From the NCBI GenBank assembly GCA_964399665.1, contig CAYNSI010000149.1, positions 1-5,332 of the forward strand: 5,332 nucleotides of DNA. Reading direction: 5' to 3'. The translations under genes and the position numbers were made by a program. The first letter of the stretch is position 1; every line of letters starts with the position of its first letter. Shown in pieces: positions 3,822 through 5,332 of this stretch. Under the pieces are notes generated by a model. It saw nothing but the letters and a program-made list of their open reading frames with translations, did no database searches and was not told the origin of the DNA. This DNA comes from Avisuccinivibrio_A sp964399665. Lineage in GTDB: Bacteria > Pseudomonadota > Gammaproteobacteria > Enterobacterales > Succinivibrionaceae.

Positions 3822-5303
3822 ATGTTACCTGCAAATTTAAAGCTTAAAGAAAATTATGACCTTTTTATTGGAGGCAAATGGGTAAGCTCCGTCGGTGGTC
3901 AGCGTCTTGCTTCTACATGCCCTGCCACAGGGGATCATTTGGCATATTTTGCAGATGCCGGCAGAGAAGATGTTGATTTGGCAGTAAAGGCTGCCCAAAA
4001 GGCGTTCCCCGAATGGTCCAAAACAACCGCTAAGGAGCGTGCCCAGATTTTAAATAAGATTGCCGATATTATTGATGCTAATCAAGAAGAGCTGGCTTTA
4101 ATTGAAAGCTGCGATAACGGCAAGCCCTTACGTGAAACTTTAGCCATTGATGTGCCTTATGCTTCCAGGCACTTTAGATATTTTGCAGGAGTGATCCTGG
4201 CAGAAGAAGGTCAGGCTTCAGTGTTAGACGGGCAGTTTTTGTCTGTAATCCTAAGGGAGCCTATTGGCATTGTAGGGCAGATAGTGCCCTGGAATTTCCC
4301 TTTCCTGATGGCAGCCTGGAAGCTTGCTCCGGTACTGGCAGCAGGGGACTGCACAGTATTTAAGCCCTCATCCACCACGCCTCTTTCAGTTTTAAGACTA
4401 GCAGAGCTTATTGCCGATGTCGTGCCCCCGGGAGTATTTAATGTCATTACTGGATCAGGAGCCCGCTCAGGCAATTACATTTTGGAGCACCCCGGGTTTG
4501 ACAAACTTGCCTTTACCGGATCTACCGAGGTCGGCAGGGAAGTAGCAATTGCTGCTGCCAAGCGGATCATTCCGGCTACCTTAGAGCTTGGCGGCAAGAG
4601 TGCCAACATAGTGTTTGCAGACTGTAACATCGAGCAGGCAGTTGATGGTGCACAACTTGGAATTCTCTTTAATCAGGGTCAGGTCTGCTGCGCAGGCTCG
4701 AGAATTTTTGTTGAGGATAAGTTCTATGACGAATTTGTAGGACGTATCGTAGATGCTTTCAATAAGGTTAAAGTAGGACTGCCCTGGGCTGAAGGCACCA
4801 TGATGGGTTCACAGATTAATGAAGGTCAACTTGAAAAGATCCTAAAATACGTAGAAATAGGCAAAAAAGAGGGAGCTCAAGTTTTGTGCGGCGGCGAAAG
4901 ATGCCAGGGTGAATTAAGCCAGGGCGCCTTTATGCGACCGACATTATTAGGCGGTGTTGCCAACAATATGTGTGTGGCTCAGGAGGAGATTTTCGGCCCC
5001 GTAGCTTCTGTCATCAAGTTCTCTTCAGTCGATGAAGTAATAGCAATGGCAAATGATTCCGTCTACGGTTTGGGCGGTGCGGTATGGACCCAGGACATTA
5101 CCAAGGCTCTTAAGGTCGCAGGGGAGGTGCGCACCGGCAGAATGTGGGTTAATACCTACAATCAAATCCCCGAAGGCTCGCCTTTTGGAGGCTATAAGGA
5201 ATCAGGCATAGGCCGCGAGACCCACAAGATGGTCCTGAACCATTACAGTCAATATAAGAATATTCTTATTAATCTTTCATCTGCCCCGTCAGGCTTTTAT
5301 TAG
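3822..5303 (+). CDS. AldB-like NAD(P)-dependent aldehyde dehydrogenase
   Basis: A 493-aa cytoplasmic enzyme of the aldehyde dehydrogenase superfamily, oxidising an aldehyde to its acid with NAD(P)+. The whole catalytic set is visible: N158 in VPWNFP, K181 in FKPSSTTP, FTGSTEVG at 231-238 of the nucleotide fold, general base E255 in LELGGK, nucleophile C289 in FNQGQVCCAG, and E389/F391 in EEIFGPV. It resembles E. coli AldB along its length, notably DNGKP-RET (98-106), HFRYFA (117-122), the IGKKEGA segment (346-352) and SGIGRETHKM (461-470). Acetaldehyde or another short aliphatic aldehyde is therefore a plausible substrate, but this is not proven. Position 184, an acidic residue in strict NAD enzymes such as ALDH2, is Ser, which permits NADP. 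It is slightly shorter than AldB at the N-terminus. It is divergent from the short flagellin, 382 bp from start to start, with no obvious functional link. No clear terminator is visible in the 29 bases after the stop. Confidence 0.93.
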   Translation: MLPANLKLKENYDLFIGGKWVSSVGGQRLASTCPATGDHLAYFADAGREDVDLAVKAAQKAFPEWSKTTAKERAQILNKIADIIDANQEELALIESCDNGKPLRETLAIDVPYASRHFRYFAGVILAEEGQASVLDGQFLSVILREPIGIVGQIVPWNFPFLMAAWKLAPVLAAGDCTVFKPSSTTPLSVLRLAELIADVVPPGVFNVITGSGARSGNYILEHPGFDKLAFTGSTEVGREVAIAAAKRIIPATLELGGKSANIVFADCNIEQAVDGAQLGILFNQGQVCCAGSRIFVEDKFYDEFVGRIVDAFNKVKVGLPWAEGTMMGSQINEGQLEKILKYVEIGKKEGAQVLCGGERCQGELSQGAFMRPTLLGGVANNMCVAQEEIFGPVASVIKFSSVDEVIAMANDSVYGLGGAVWTQDITKALKVAGEVRTGRMWVNTYNQIPEGSPFGGYKESGIGRETHKMVLNHYSQYKNILINLSSAPSGFY

Positions 5304-5332
5304 CAGGGATCGTCAATCCTTAACTTAATTTG

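Noticed and set aside
3939..3954. TTGGCATATTTTGCAG inside the dehydrogenase, resembling a sigma-54 promoter
   Set aside because: The GG-to-GC spacing is eight bases, not ten, and it lies within coding sequence.
4211..4474. Minus-strand ORF of 87 codons inside the aldehyde dehydrogenase
   Set aside because: It is a shadow of a well-conserved catalytic-domain coding region, with no family resemblance.
5304..5332. Terminator after the dehydrogenase
   Set aside because: Only a 4-bp GGAT/ATCC stem is visible before the window ends, with no proper T tract.

Overview
The window reads as a bacterial chromosome segment with five protein-coding genes and no RNA gene, insertion sequence or CRISPR array that I can support. 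The flagellin N-terminus resembles polar flagellins of Vibrio and Aeromonas, the aldehyde dehydrogenase resembles E. coli AldB, the genes are moderately AT-rich and the intergenic DNA is strongly AT-rich. Together these suggest a motile gammaproteobacterium, perhaps a gut anaerobe such as a member of the Succinivibrionaceae. That placement is inference from remembered family features, not a search result.

Layout. (1) Positions 1-359, minus strand: the first 119 codons of a flagellin running off the left edge, with a structured leader and a sigma-54-like promoter element up to about 484. (2) 485-787: an AT-rich divergent intergenic region. (3) 788-2874, plus strand: a two-gene operon. The first gene encodes an exported protein that fuses an FGE/SUMF1-like domain to a flavodoxin domain. 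The second overlaps it by four bases, starts at TTG and encodes a six-helix membrane protein of the DUF4405 / cytochrome b type. (4) 2897-3439, minus strand: a second, complete but very short (180 aa) flagellin paralogue, convergent with the operon. Its intrinsic terminator lies inside the 3' end of the membrane-protein gene. (5) 3440-3821: a divergent intergenic region with the second copy of the flagellin promoter element and a large inverted-repeat structure. (6) 3822-5303, plus strand: an AldB-like aldehyde dehydrogenase.

The most unusual content is the two-gene operon. The first protein carries a signal peptide followed by an FGE-fold module that lacks the catalytic cysteines of true formylglycine-generating enzymes, and then a cysteine-free flavodoxin. 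The partner has two histidine pairs, each spaced 14 residues apart, on two different helices, the geometry of di-heme cytochromes b. The simplest reading is an envelope electron-transfer unit: quinol pool to membrane haems to a periplasmic flavodoxin, with an FGE-fold module that binds or acts on an unknown target. This is a hypothesis.

The two flagellin genes form 360-bp direct repeats bracketing this operon. Their N-terminal coding regions are about 84% identical in protein, and the last 60 shared residues are nearly identical. The downstream copy lacks the whole variable centre and has changes at several normally invariant positions.
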